The notes: generated from the letters alone by a model not told the origin. Counted from the first letter of the stretch, positions 46,524 to 55,722 are shown. The stretch is 64,000 bases of DNA from an uncultured Pelagibacteraceae bacterium (GCA_902632545.1 CACPCX010000002.1:1-64000), one strand, 5' to 3'. Numbers and translations are program-made.

Positions 46524-47590
46524 TTAAAATTGTTAAAAGAGATGAACCTTCAAGAGCTATATTTTTCCTTACACCTGTTTTAGCAATTTTTTTAACCTTG
46601 GTAGCAGGAGGTTTAATTTTTTATATTCTAGGTTTTAAACCTTTTGAAGCCCTAAAGTTTTTTTTCATAGTTCCAATTGCAGATAAGTACGGATTCAGTG
46701 AATTACTATTAAAAGCCACTCCACTTTGTTTAATAGCAATTGGTTTATCTTTTTGTTTTAAAAGTAATAATTGGAATATTGGAGCAGAAGGTCAATTAAC
46801 TTTTGGAGCCATAGTTTCAGGGGGTGTCGCATTATTATTTTATGAACAAGAAGGATTTTATATTCTACCAATAGTTATTTTAGCTGGCGCAATTGGTGGT
46901 ATGCTATATGCGTCTATACCTGCAATTTTAAAAACTTACTTTAATACAAATGAAATTTTAGTAAGTCTTATGTTAGTATATGTTTCAAAATTAATTTTAG
47001 ATTATCTTGTTGTTGGCCCTTGGAGTAATCCAGAAGGATTTAATTTTCCTGAAACAAGACAGTTCAGTGACTCTGCAAGACTTCCGTTATTATTTGAAGG
47101 ACTAAGAATTCACGGAGGTATATTTCTAGCTTTAGCTGCAGTAGTTATGAGTTGGTTTATTTTTTATAAAACATATTTGGGGTTCCAAATGAAGGTTTCA
47201 GGTTTTAGTTTAAAGACAGCAAAATATGCTGGGTACAAAGGTAAAAAAATGATTATCCTCGTTTTTTTAATAAGTGGTGCTTGTGCAGGTTTAGCAGGAG
47301 TTGGGGAAATAACTGGACCTATTGGACAGCTTCATAGAGAAGTATCTCCAGATTATGGTTTTACTGCAATAATTGTAGCGTTTTTGGGTCGTTTACATCC
47401 TGTTGGAATAATTTTTGCATCTCTAGTTGTTGCAATTACTTATCTAGGTGCAGAAACAGCACAAATATTTATGCAAATTCCAAAATATACCGGTCAGGTT
47501 TTTCAAGGAATGATTTTATTTTTTCTTCTTGCTTCTGACTATTTACTTTTTTTTAAATTTAAATTTATAGGTTCAAAAAATGATTATTGA
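46520..47590 (+). CDS. ABC importer permease 1 (YufP/NupP-like)
   Basis: A 356-residue inner-membrane permease of the BPD_transp_2 type. It starts at a TTG at 46520 overlapping the upstream TGA; AGGAGG lies 3 bases before it and supports this start, with no ATG in this region. FKSNNWNIGAEGQLTFGAIVSGG and KYAGYKGKKMIILVFLISGACAGLAGVGEITG are typical of the YufP group. It overlaps permease 2 by 11 bases. Confidence 0.9.
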   Translation: MIKIVKRDEPSRAIFFLTPVLAIFLTLVAGGLIFYILGFKPFEALKFFFIVPIADKYGFSELLLKATPLCLIAIGLSFCFKSNNWNIGAEGQLTFGAIVSGGVALLFYEQEGFYILPIVILAGAIGGMLYASIPAILKTYFNTNEILVSLMLVYVSKLILDYLVVGPWSNPEGFNFPETRQFSDSARLPLLFEGLRIHGGIFLALAAVVMSWFIFYKTYLGFQMKVSGFSLKTAKYAGYKGKKMIILVFLISGACAGLAGVGEITGPIGQLHREVSPDYGFTAIIVAFLGRLHPVGIIFASLVVAITYLGAETAQIFMQIPKYTGQVFQGMILFFLLASDYLLFFKFKFIGSKNDY

Positions 47591-48512
47591 TGTAAATTTT
47601 GTTGGACTAATAATTGCATCAATAATGGCATCTGCTGTTCCTTTGATCCTAGCGTCTTGTGGTGAACTTATTACAGAAAGATCTGGTGTTCTAAACCTTG
47701 GTGTTGAAGGAATGATGATCATCGGTGCTATTTCAGGCTTTGCACTAATGACCGTTACTGGAAGTTTAATTATCGCAGTTTTTGGGGCAATGTTAGCAGG
47801 TGTTTTAATTTCAACAATTTTTGCATTTCTTACCCAAACATTAATTACAAATCATGTGGCAACTGGTTTAGCTCTTACTATTTTTGGAATAGGAATTTCT
47901 GCAATGATTGGAAAAAACTTTGTTGGTATTCCTGGAAAAGAGTTTCCTATTATATTTGAAGGTTTAAAGGATACAATACCACTTTTAAGTCCAATATTGT
48001 TTGGACATTCAATAGTTTTTTATTTTGCTTTTGCCCTGCCCTTCATAACTAGCTATTTTTTAAAAAAAACAAAAATTGGATTAATTGTGAGAGCTGTAGG
48101 AGACTCTCCCGAGTCTGCATCTAACCAAGGTATAAATGTAAAGTTAGTTCGTTACGCTTGTATATTATATGGTGGAGCTATGTGTGGGCTTGCAGGTGCT
48201 TATTTATCAATGATCTATACTCCACAATGGATTGAAAATATGACAGGTGGTAGGGGTTGGATTGCTTTAGCACTAGTTGTTTTTTCTACATGGAACCCAA
48301 TTAAAATTTTAATAGGAGCAATGATTTTTGGTGGATTAACAATTATTCAATTTCATATGCAAGCGATAGGTGTGAGAATTCCTGTTCAATTCTTAACTGC
48401 CCTGCCCTATATTGTAACAATAATAGTATTAGTTGTAATTTCTCGTGATAGTAGAAAAATTAGGTTAAGTACTCCGAGTTCACTGGGTAAATCGTTTTAT
48501 AAAGACAATTAA
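47580..48512 (+). CDS. ABC importer permease 2 (YufQ/NupQ-like)
   Basis: A 310-residue permease with about eight or more helices. SCGELITERSGVLNLGVEGMMIIGAISGF and LTKTKIGLIVRAVGDSPESASNQGINVKLVRY-type segments (RAVGDSPESASNQGI) are characteristic of the second permease in BMP-type systems. Together with permease 1 it forms the channel. The ATG at 47580 lies inside the end of permease 1. The binding protein gene follows after 79 bases holding a weak AT hairpin. Confidence 0.9.
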   Translation: MIIDVNFVGLIIASIMASAVPLILASCGELITERSGVLNLGVEGMMIIGAISGFALMTVTGSLIIAVFGAMLAGVLISTIFAFLTQTLITNHVATGLALTIFGIGISAMIGKNFVGIPGKEFPIIFEGLKDTIPLLSPILFGHSIVFYFAFALPFITSYFLKKTKIGLIVRAVGDSPESASNQGINVKLVRYACILYGGAMCGLAGAYLSMIYTPQWIENMTGGRGWIALALVVFSTWNPIKILIGAMIFGGLTIIQFHMQAIGVRIPVQFLTALPYIVTIIVLVVISRDSRKIRLSTPSSLGKSFYKDN

Positions 48513-48535
48513 TTATAAAATAATTATTTTTTTTT
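48511..48535 (+). terminator. Weak AT-only hairpin with T run between permease 2 and the binding protein gene
   Basis: AATTAT and ATAATT pair around an AAA loop, and nine T residues follow. With only AT pairs the stem is weak, so it may act as an attenuator or simply be AT-rich sequence. It could help the binding protein be made in excess from its own downstream promoter. Confidence 0.3.
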
Positions 48536-48591
48536 AATTTATTTAATTTAAGCTTCATCTAATTAAAAAATTAAATAGAGGAAATAAATTT

Positions 48592-49662
48592 ATGCATAAA
48601 TTATTTATTCGTTCTTTCGTCTCTTCTTTAGTTTTTTTGTTTACATTAACTGTAGCTGCAGTAGCAAAAGATGTTAAAGCAGCATTCGTTTATATTGGTC
48701 CAACTGGTGACCATGGATGGACGTACCAACATGATGTAGGTAGAAAAGCTGTAGAAGCTGCCGGATTTAAAACAACTTACGTAGAGGGTGTCCCAGAAAG
48801 TGCTGATGCTGAAAGAGTACTTAGACAATTAGCAAATTCTGGTCATGATGTTATTTTTACAACTAGTTTTGGATACATGAATCCAACAAACAAAGTTGCA
48901 AAAGAGTTTCCAAACGTTAAATTTGAACATGCAACAGGGTACAAAAGAGAGCATCCAAATGTTGCAACATATGCTGCTAGATTCTACGAAGGTAGAGCAA
49001 TCTTGGGGACAATAGCCGGTTCAATGACAAAATCTAATGTTATCGGTTATGTAGCGTCTTTTCCAATTCCAGAAGTAATAAGAGGAATTAATTCATTTAC
49101 TTTAGCTGCTCAAAAAGTAAATCCAAATATCAAAACTAAGATTGTTTGGGCATTTACTTGGTATGATCCTGGTAAAGAGGCTGAAGCTGCTAAAGCTTTA
49201 ATTGATCAAGGTGCAGATATAATTGCCCAGCATACTGACAGTACTGCGATTGTTCAGATTGCTGAAAAAGCAGGCGTCTATGCATTTGGTCAAGCAAGTG
49301 ACATGGATAAGTTTGCACCTAAAGCAGTATTGACTTCAGTTGAAAATAATTGGGGACCTTACTATGTAGAAAGAGTTAAAGCTGTAGCAAATGGAACATG
49401 GAATCAAAAAGATACATGGCATGGTATCGGTGACGGTATGGTTGTTATATCTGATCTTGACCCTTCCATTCCTAGCAATGTTCGATCAAAAGTTAAAAAA
49501 CTTCAAGCTGATTTGGCATCAGGTAAAGTTCATGCTTTTACTGGACCTATTTACGACCAAAAAGGAAATTTAATGGTTGCCGAAGGTAAAACTGCTGATG
49601 ATGGAATGCTTGCGGGAATGATGACTTATGTAAAAGGTGTTGAGGGCGATATACCTAAATAA
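48592..49662 (+). CDS. BMP family ABC transporter substrate-binding protein
   Basis: A 356-residue periplasmic binding protein of the BmpA/PnrA family. A signal peptide (MHKLFIRSFVSSLVFLFTLTVAAVA) precedes KDVKAAFVYIGPTGDHGWTYQHDVGRKAVEAAG, the family opening. PNVKFEHATGYK, YEGRAILGTIAGSMTKSNVIGYVASFPIPEVIRGINSF, and AFGQASDMDKFAPKAVLTSVENNWGPYYVERV follow. PnrA-type proteins bind purine nucleosides, and the aromatic residues here are consistent, but substrate is not provable by eye. GAGG is upstream of the ATG; a terminator follows. Confidence 0.9.
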   Translation: MHKLFIRSFVSSLVFLFTLTVAAVAKDVKAAFVYIGPTGDHGWTYQHDVGRKAVEAAGFKTTYVEGVPESADAERVLRQLANSGHDVIFTTSFGYMNPTNKVAKEFPNVKFEHATGYKREHPNVATYAARFYEGRAILGTIAGSMTKSNVIGYVASFPIPEVIRGINSFTLAAQKVNPNIKTKIVWAFTWYDPGKEAEAAKALIDQGADIIAQHTDSTAIVQIAEKAGVYAFGQASDMDKFAPKAVLTSVENNWGPYYVERVKAVANGTWNQKDTWHGIGDGMVVISDLDPSIPSNVRSKVKKLQADLASGKVHAFTGPIYDQKGNLMVAEGKTADDGMLAGMMTYVKGVEGDIPK

Positions 49663-49682
49663 GTTAAAAAATCTAAAATTTT

Positions 49683-49712
49683 AAAAGGCCGGTTTCATAA
49701 CTGGCCTTTTTT
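49683..49712. terminator. Rho-independent terminator after the BMP gene
   Basis: AAAAGGCCGG pairs with CTGGCCTTTT (one G-T pair) around TTTCATAA, ending in a T run. It lies between the convergent BMP gene and the phosphoribosyltransferase gene and touches the latter's stop codon. The opposite strand also has a T run, so it may work both ways. Confidence 0.88.
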
Positions 49713-50235
49713 ATTTATGGTGTCTTTTTTTTATTTCTTCAATCCTAAGCTCTTCGTAAATCTCAAAAGGCTGTACAATCCAAGGATCTCCTGAAAGTTT
49801 GTTTGCACAAAAATCTGGTTCAAATGTTGATTTCTTTTTTTTAAACAAAGTAGCAGTTTTTATATCCTCAATCTTATCTTTAATAGGTTCATATTTTCTT
49901 AACCAATCTATACTTTTATTAAATGTAATTCCTGTGTCTGACAAATCATCACATAAAAGTATTCTGCCACCCATATTAGGTGCGATAGAGCTCATTTCTC
50001 TTGAAAACACAATATCACCTTGTTCATCCTCTACGCCCTTACCACTATATGACTCGACAGCTAAATAGGCACATTTCAATTTGAAAATTCTACTTAAAAC
50101 ATCTATCATTGGTGCTGCTCCTCGCATAATACCAACTAAAATTGTAGGTTCATATCCACTTTCATGAATTTGAATTGCTAGTTTTTCAACCGTCTGATTG
50201 TATTCATTCCAACTAACAATTAATTTTTCTGTCAT
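49711..50235 (-). CDS. Purine phosphoribosyltransferase (xanthine/guanine type)
   Basis: A 174-residue type I phosphoribosyltransferase: SGYEPTILVGIMRGAAPMIDVLSRIF and the PRPP-binding GGRILLCDDLSDTGITFNKSIDWLRKY. SGDPWIVQPFEIYEEL at the end has the W-x-V-x-P-(F/W)-E pattern of purine PRTases, like the XGPRT (Gpt) group. It probably salvages xanthine, guanine or hypoxanthine to nucleotides. It is the last gene of the xdhA-xdhB-guaD-puuD minus-strand operon. So the locus can either salvage or degrade imported bases. Confidence 0.82.
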   Translation of the reverse strand: MTEKLIVSWNEYNQTVEKLAIQIHESGYEPTILVGIMRGAAPMIDVLSRIFKLKCAYLAVESYSGKGVEDEQGDIVFSREMSSIAPNMGGRILLCDDLSDTGITFNKSIDWLRKYEPIKDKIEDIKTATLFKKKKSTFEPDFCANKLSGDPWIVQPFEIYEELRIEEIKKRHHK

Positions 50236-50250
50236 AATTTTTATATTTAA

Positions 50251-51159
50251 TTATTTAAATAATAAAACCAAAACTGCAAGAAGGATAAGTGCGATTATTG
50301 AGGAAATTAAGAAATACAACTTATGAATGTTTCTTCCTCTTAAATTGAAATAATGTCTAGCGACTGCTGTAATTACTCCTATTGCAACTAAAATTAACCA
50401 GTTATACTTATGATAGACCAAAAAACTTGAATGCCCCGAAAGCATTATAAATAGAACCAAAAAAGTTGAGTAATTGTTGTGAATGGATCTTTGTTTAGCT
50501 GCTAAAGATAAGCTCATATCAAATTTTTCACCTCTCTCACTACTGCTAATAATATTCATTTGATTAGGTATAATTACTGTAAAAACATTTCCAAACATAT
50601 TAGTACCTATAATCAATCCAACACTTAAAATTGCAAATTTTGGACCAAATAATTTAGTCAAACCAAAAGAAACAGCAGTCAGTAAAATAATTGCTATAGA
50701 AATAAATAATAAATTATTTTCGATCAATTTAGATTTACACAAACGATCATAAATAAACCATGCAACAATCAATGATAAAAGTGAAATAATAATTGCATAA
50801 CTAGGAGGCATTAACAAAACACGTTTATCAACCATTAATACACCTGCATTATAATAATAAATTACAGCTAACAGCAACATTCCAGTTACAAAAGTTAAAT
50901 AACTTTGCCATTTAAAGATTACCAGTCTATTTAAATAATCCTGTGGTGGTGATGTTTTTAATCTTGATAACTTGTAAAAAAAACCAGAATGCATCAGATA
51001 TCCTTCACCATCGACATCATCACTTGTTATATTTTTATTTAAATTATTGTCTAAGTAATTAAATAAAAAACTATTACCTACCCATAAAATAGCGAACACT
51101 ACATGGCCCCATCTTAAAATTACTTCTAACCATTTAATAGTATAAGGTAAAAATTCCAT
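50251..51159 (-). CDS. puuD: PuuD-like urate hydroxylase, membrane domain only
   Basis: A 302-residue membrane protein matching the Urate_ox_N (DUF989) domain of PuuD, the membrane urate hydroxylase that makes 5-hydroxyisourate. VILRWGHVVFAILWVGNSFLFNYLDNN, HSGFFYKL, FKWQSYLTFVTGMLLLAVIYYYNAG, and ANMFGNVF-type NMFGNVFTVIIPNQMN with KQRSIHNNYSTFLVLFIMLSGH match the family, including conserved histidines. Known full-length PuuD ends in a cytochrome c domain. Here the ORF stops after the membrane domain, and a separate c-type cytochrome gene lies at 58640. No uricase (UOX or HpxO) gene is in the window, so this is the only urate-oxidising candidate. Confidence 0.85.
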   Translation of the reverse strand: MEFLPYTIKWLEVILRWGHVVFAILWVGNSFLFNYLDNNLNKNITSDDVDGEGYLMHSGFFYKLSRLKTSPPQDYLNRLVIFKWQSYLTFVTGMLLLAVIYYYNAGVLMVDKRVLLMPPSYAIIISLLSLIVAWFIYDRLCKSKLIENNLLFISIAIILLTAVSFGLTKLFGPKFAILSVGLIIGTNMFGNVFTVIIPNQMNIISSSERGEKFDMSLSLAAKQRSIHNNYSTFLVLFIMLSGHSSFLVYHKYNWLILVAIGVITAVARHYFNLRGRNIHKLYFLISSIIALILLAVLVLLFK

Positions 51160-51629
51160 CAGTATTTTATTTTATCTACTTTTTTATCCCAAATTTCAAA
51201 TGCTTTTAGAGCGTCATCTCTAAGCATTTGTGTCATTTTTATTTTTCTATCATCTATTTTTTTAGGAATCTCTAAATAAATAAATGAGTCATCAAAATCT
51301 ATTTTTTTTGCATCTTCTCTTGTATTTGCATAATATATTTTATCTAATCTTGACCAATAAATTGCCGAAAGACACATTGGACAAGGTTCGCAAGATGTAT
51401 AAATCTCGCAACCTGATAGATCAAAAGTATTTAATTTTTTACAAGCTTCTCGAATTGCTACAATTTCACCATGAGCAGTAGGGTCATTTGAAGAAGTTAC
51501 TTTATTAGAACCTTCTGCAATAATCTCATTATCCTTGACTATTACACTTCCAAAAGGCCCACCAATTGTATTTGCACTATTTATGGAGAGTTCAATGGCT
51601 TTTGCCATAAATTTTTTTTTATCTTCCAT
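51159..51629 (-). CDS. guaD: Guanine deaminase (CDA-fold)
   Basis: A 156-residue zinc deaminase of the GuaD type that converts guanine to xanthine. The zinc motifs are DPTAHGEIVAIREACKKL (His with the catalytic Glu; Gly replaces the usual Ala) and SCEPCPMCLSAIYWSRLDKIYYANTREDAKKIDFDDSFIY. The domain-swapped C-terminal tail ends with KAFEIWDKKVDKIKY. It overlaps the xdhB stop by 11 bases and the puuD start by one. This is an entry point from guanine into the xanthine pathway. Confidence 0.88.
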   Translation of the reverse strand: MEDKKKFMAKAIELSINSANTIGGPFGSVIVKDNEIIAEGSNKVTSSNDPTAHGEIVAIREACKKLNTFDLSGCEIYTSCEPCPMCLSAIYWSRLDKIYYANTREDAKKIDFDDSFIYLEIPKKIDDRKIKMTQMLRDDALKAFEIWDKKVDKIKY

Positions 51630-53934
51630 TTAGATTTTTTAATTTTTGTTTAATTTTATTAACACTCATTAAGATTCTCTCAGGAGTTGCTGGCGCATTA
51701 AGTTCGGGTGCAATTTGGTAATTTCCAATTGAAGCAATTGCATCTTTAATTGCATAAAAAACACTCATTGCTAGCATCAGTGGTGGTTCACCAGTGGTCT
51801 TGGCTTTATTAACAACGTTTTCTTTATTTATACCTTCTTTGTAAATCTCCACATTAAATTTTTTTGGGATATCGCTAACTGCTGGTATTTTGTATGTTGA
51901 TGGAGAAAATGTTGTAATTTGTCCATTTGATTTCCAATTGAGTTCCTCGATTGTCAACCAGCCTTGTCCTTGTACAAACCCACCTTCAATCTGACCTAAT
52001 TCAAGTGCTGGATTTATTGGTTTTCCAGCATCATGCAAAATATCAACTCTTTCTAATACATTTTCACCAGTTAGAGTGTCTATACTTACTTCTGAAACAG
52101 CTGCACCATAACAAAAATAGTAAAATGGCCTACCTCTAAATTTTTTTTTATCAAAATTAATTTTTGGTGTTGAATAAAAACCTGATGATGAAAGAGAAAT
52201 TCTATTTAAATATGCCTCTTGAATAATACTTTTAAATTCAAATTGCCTATTTCCAAATATTATATGTTGATCTTTATAAACTGCTTCCTGATTATAAATT
52301 TTATATTTTTTCTTTATAAATTTTTCTAAATTTAATTTAATTTTTGCTACTGCATTTAGCGCTGCTGCTCCATTTAAATCAGTGGTTGATGAGGCTGCAC
52401 TTGCTGATGTGTTTGGAACTTTAGATGTAGTGGTAGATGAAATATGAACTAAATCATAGGGCAATCCTAATGAATTTGCTACCAATTGAGCTATTTTCGT
52501 ATGTGTTCCTTGACCCATTTCTATACCTCCATGGTTCAAATATATACTTCCATCTGTATAAATATGGACAAGTGCTCCAGCTTGATTTAAGTGAATTGTT
52601 GTAAACGAAATACCAAATTTTAATGGTGTAATGGCAATGCCTCTCTTTTTAAATTTATTTACTTCATTAAATTTTTTTATATCAGAATATCTTTTCTTGT
52701 AATTTGATTTATTTTCTAAATTTTTGAATAATTCATTAATAACATTATCCTCGATAGTCATTCCATAATGAGTTACATTCTTTTTATCTTTTTGATAAAA
52801 ATTGTTCTTTCTTACTTCGAGGGGATCTTTTTTTAAATACCTTGAAATATTATCTACAACATTCTCTATTGCCATCATTCCTTGGTTTCCACCAAATCCC
52901 CTAAATGCAGTTGAGGTTGGAATATTTGTCTTACATAGATTGTTTACCACCTCAATATCTGAAATATAATATGCATTATCTATATGAAGCAAGGCTCGTT
53001 CATTTATTGCAGCTGATAAATCAGGCGACATTCCACAATTTGAGGATAAATTTATTTTTAATCCTTCTATAATTCCTTCATCATTAAAACCAACTTCATA
53101 CTCAGAAAAAAACTCATGTCTTTTGCCAGTTAAAATTATATCATCATCTCTATCTAATCTTAATTTCACAGGTTGTCCTGATTTATTAGCCAATAACGCA
53201 CAAATACAAGCTGTCATGAAATTTGTTTCTTTACCACCGAATCCACCTCCTATTCTTCTTACTTCAACATTAATTGAATTACTTTTTTGATTAAACATTT
53301 TTGCAATTAATTGTTGTGTCTCTGAGGGGTGTTGTGTTGAGCTGTAAACTAAAAAATTATCATCCTCTTTAGGAATTACAAAAGCTGCCTGACCTTCTAA
53401 ATAAAAATGTTCTTGACTTCCTGTTGTAAAGCTACCTTTTAAAATATTTTTAGATATTTTTATTTTCTTTGAAGCATTACCTCTTTTTATTTTTCTAGGC
53501 TTGAATAGAAACTGTTTTTTATTCAAAGCTTCTTTTATTGTAATTATAGGTTTTAAATCTTTATAGGTAACCTTGGCTTTTAAAACTGCTTTTCTAGCTA
53601 ATTCTGTTGTTTCAGCTGCAACTGCAAATAAGGGTTGACCATAAAACTCAACTTTTTTTGTTGGAAAAATAGGGTCTCCATCAAAAACAGGCCCAACATC
53701 ATTTCTACCAGGAATATCACTTTGTGTAACTACTGAAATAACACCTTTGCTATTTTTTACTTCGGTTAGATCAATTTTTTTAATTATAGCGTGTGCTTTT
53801 TTACTCAAACCAATTGCACCATAAATTGTATTTTTTGGTTCTACAATATCATCGGTATACTCAGCATATCCACTTACATGTTTGTAAGCACTATCGTGTG
53901 GTCTTATATCTCCAATAATATTATCTTTACTCAT
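51619..53934 (-). CDS. xdhB: Xanthine dehydrogenase molybdopterin subunit
   Basis: The large subunit (771 residues) carries molybdenum cofactor and oxidises hypoxanthine and xanthine to urate. Landmarks are RRIGGGFGGKETNFMTACICALLANKSGQPVKLRLDRDDD and TSTAFRGFGGNQGMMAIENV with the substrate-binding Arg. GGIEMGQGTHTKIAQLVANSLG and TTGEPPLMLAMSVFYAIKDAI, which holds the catalytic Glu, follow. It follows xdhA at once (adjacent stop and start codons), in the two-subunit arrangement typical of bacterial XdhAB. Confidence 0.95.
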   Translation of the reverse strand: MSKDNIIGDIRPHDSAYKHVSGYAEYTDDIVEPKNTIYGAIGLSKKAHAIIKKIDLTEVKNSKGVISVVTQSDIPGRNDVGPVFDGDPIFPTKKVEFYGQPLFAVAAETTELARKAVLKAKVTYKDLKPIITIKEALNKKQFLFKPRKIKRGNASKKIKISKNILKGSFTTGSQEHFYLEGQAAFVIPKEDDNFLVYSSTQHPSETQQLIAKMFNQKSNSINVEVRRIGGGFGGKETNFMTACICALLANKSGQPVKLRLDRDDDIILTGKRHEFFSEYEVGFNDEGIIEGLKINLSSNCGMSPDLSAAINERALLHIDNAYYISDIEVVNNLCKTNIPTSTAFRGFGGNQGMMAIENVVDNISRYLKKDPLEVRKNNFYQKDKKNVTHYGMTIEDNVINELFKNLENKSNYKKRYSDIKKFNEVNKFKKRGIAITPLKFGISFTTIHLNQAGALVHIYTDGSIYLNHGGIEMGQGTHTKIAQLVANSLGLPYDLVHISSTTTSKVPNTSASAASSTTDLNGAAALNAVAKIKLNLEKFIKKKYKIYNQEAVYKDQHIIFGNRQFEFKSIIQEAYLNRISLSSSGFYSTPKINFDKKKFRGRPFYYFCYGAAVSEVSIDTLTGENVLERVDILHDAGKPINPALELGQIEGGFVQGQGWLTIEELNWKSNGQITTFSPSTYKIPAVSDIPKKFNVEIYKEGINKENVVNKAKTTGEPPLMLAMSVFYAIKDAIASIGNYQIAPELNAPATPERILMSVNKIKQKLKNLNGR

Positions 53935-55371
53935 TCAATTAACTCTAGTTAACTTATTGGAATTTATTTCTATAAAACATTTCATTAACAAATTTTTAGC
54001 TATCTCTAACCTATATTCTTTACTTGCTCTCATATCTCCAATAGGACTTAAATCTTCCTCAAGATAATTTTTTGCATGGTCAAAAGTATTAATATTAAGA
54101 GGCATATTTTTAAGAACTTTTTCACATGCCTTGGCTCTTTTTGGCACTGCAGCCATACCTCCATATGCAATATATGCCTCTTTAATTTGATTATTATTAA
54201 TTTCAAAATTAAAAGAGCCACAAACAGAAGAAATATCATCATCAAATCTTTTTGAAATTTTAAAGGCTTTAAATATATTTTTTTTAAATAATGGGATTTT
54301 AATTGATCTTATAAATTCTGTTTTTTTTAGTTTAGTTTTCCTATAATCTAAAAAAAAATTATTTATTGGTATAACTTTTCTTTTATTAAAACTCTCAATT
54401 AAAATCTCAGCATTTAAAGACAATAAAATTGGTAATGAATCTCCAATTGGAGATGCTGTAGCAATATTACCTCCTATGGTACCTACATTTCTGATTTGAA
54501 CAGAACCATATCTTTTCAATACAGAATAAAAATCTGGATAATATTTCTTTATTTCATTTTCAAACTTAATTAAAGGAGTGGCTGCACCAATTTCTAAATA
54601 ATTTTTATTTACTTTAATAAAATCTAATTCTTTTATCTCTTTTAAATCTATTATAAACGGAATTTCTTTTCTTTCTTTTGTAACTGTTAAAGATAAATCT
54701 GTTCCACCTGCAAGAAAATTAAAATTAGAGTTATTTTTAATTATATTTTTTAATTCTTTGATATTTTTAGGAGAGAAGTAAACTTTATCATCTTTTTTAA
54801 TAAAAATATTATTTGGTTTGATGGTTTTTAATAATTTTATAGTTTTATTTTTATTTTTACTAAACTCATCTGTCTTATTTATCTTATTTAAACTTTTAGC
54901 AGCATCAATAATAGGTCTATAGCCAGTGCAACGACATAAATTTCCTGAAATAGAGTCTGTTATTAATTCGCTATTGTAGCTTTTATTATTCTTAAACATT
55001 GAAAACAAAGACATAACAAACCCTGGAGTACAAAATCCACATTGTGAACCGTGAAATTTCACCATTGCCTCTTGTACTGGATGAAGTTTCCCATCTTTAG
55101 AAACCAAATCCTCTACAATCAAAAGTTGTTTACCATTTAAAGATGGTACGAAAGAAATACAAGAATTAATTGAACTATATTTAACGTCATTGCTTACTAG
55201 CTCACCTAAAACAATGGTACATGCACCACAGCCACCTTCGGAGCATCCCTCCTTAGTTCCAGTTTTTTTTAATTCAGTCCTAATATAATTCAGAATTGTT
55301 TGATTAGGATCTGGGTTTTTAATTTCTAAAATTTTATCGTTCAAAAGGAACTTAACTGAATTTGATATCAC
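53935..55371 (-). CDS. xdhA: Xanthine dehydrogenase FAD/[2Fe-2S] subunit
   Basis: The small subunit (478 residues) passes electrons from the Mo site to NAD+ through two iron-sulfur clusters and FAD. The first cluster is in TKEGCSEGGCGACTIVLGE (about 37-55) and the second in HGSQCGFCTPGFVMSLFSMF with GNLCRCTGYRPIIDAA. FAD binding is in FNFLAGGTDLSL and QIRNVGTIGGNIATASPIGDSLP. The start is a GTG directly after the uraH TAA, supported by a GAGG Shine-Dalgarno about 10 bases upstream. No other start fits as well. Confidence 0.95.
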   Translation of the reverse strand: MISNSVKFLLNDKILEIKNPDPNQTILNYIRTELKKTGTKEGCSEGGCGACTIVLGELVSNDVKYSSINSCISFVPSLNGKQLLIVEDLVSKDGKLHPVQEAMVKFHGSQCGFCTPGFVMSLFSMFKNNKSYNSELITDSISGNLCRCTGYRPIIDAAKSLNKINKTDEFSKNKNKTIKLLKTIKPNNIFIKKDDKVYFSPKNIKELKNIIKNNSNFNFLAGGTDLSLTVTKERKEIPFIIDLKEIKELDFIKVNKNYLEIGAATPLIKFENEIKKYYPDFYSVLKRYGSVQIRNVGTIGGNIATASPIGDSLPILLSLNAEILIESFNKRKVIPINNFFLDYRKTKLKKTEFIRSIKIPLFKKNIFKAFKISKRFDDDISSVCGSFNFEINNNQIKEAYIAYGGMAAVPKRAKACEKVLKNMPLNINTFDHAKNYLEEDLSPIGDMRASKEYRLEIAKNLLMKCFIEINSNKLTRVN

Positions 55372-55722
55372 TTAACTGCCTCTATAAGTAGAATAGCTCC
55401 ATGGAGATACCAATAAAGGTACATGATAATGTTGTGAAGGATCTGAAATACCAAATCTAATAATTACATCATCCAAGAATGGTACATCACTTACTGATGA
55501 CGTATCTTTAAAATATTCACCAATGTAAAAAACTAATTCGTATTTACCCTTAACAAAAATATCTCCCTCTGCTAATGGAGAACTCGCTCTACCATCATCA
55601 TTGAGTTTTATTGAAGTTATTTTTTTTCTTTCTGAATTATTTAAATAAAACAACTCAACTAAGATACCTTTTCCAGGTTTACCTGAATATACATCTAAAA
55701 CATGAGTTGTGAGCTTTGTCAT
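55372..55722 (-). CDS. uraH: 5-hydroxyisourate hydrolase
   Basis: Transthyretin-like enzyme of 116 residues that hydrolyses 5-hydroxyisourate to OHCU. The N-terminal TTHVLDVYSGKPGKGILVELF has the catalytic-site His, DDGRASS the conserved Arg, and HYHVPLLVSPWSYSTYRGS the terminal YRGS signature of HIU hydrolases. It opens the minus-strand uraH-xdhA-xdhB-guaD-puuD-PRT operon and diverges from uraD with 48 bases between. Confidence 0.96.
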   Translation of the reverse strand: MTKLTTHVLDVYSGKPGKGILVELFYLNNSERKKITSIKLNDDGRASSPLAEGDIFVKGKYELVFYIGEYFKDTSSVSDVPFLDDVIIRFGISDPSQHYHVPLLVSPWSYSTYRGS

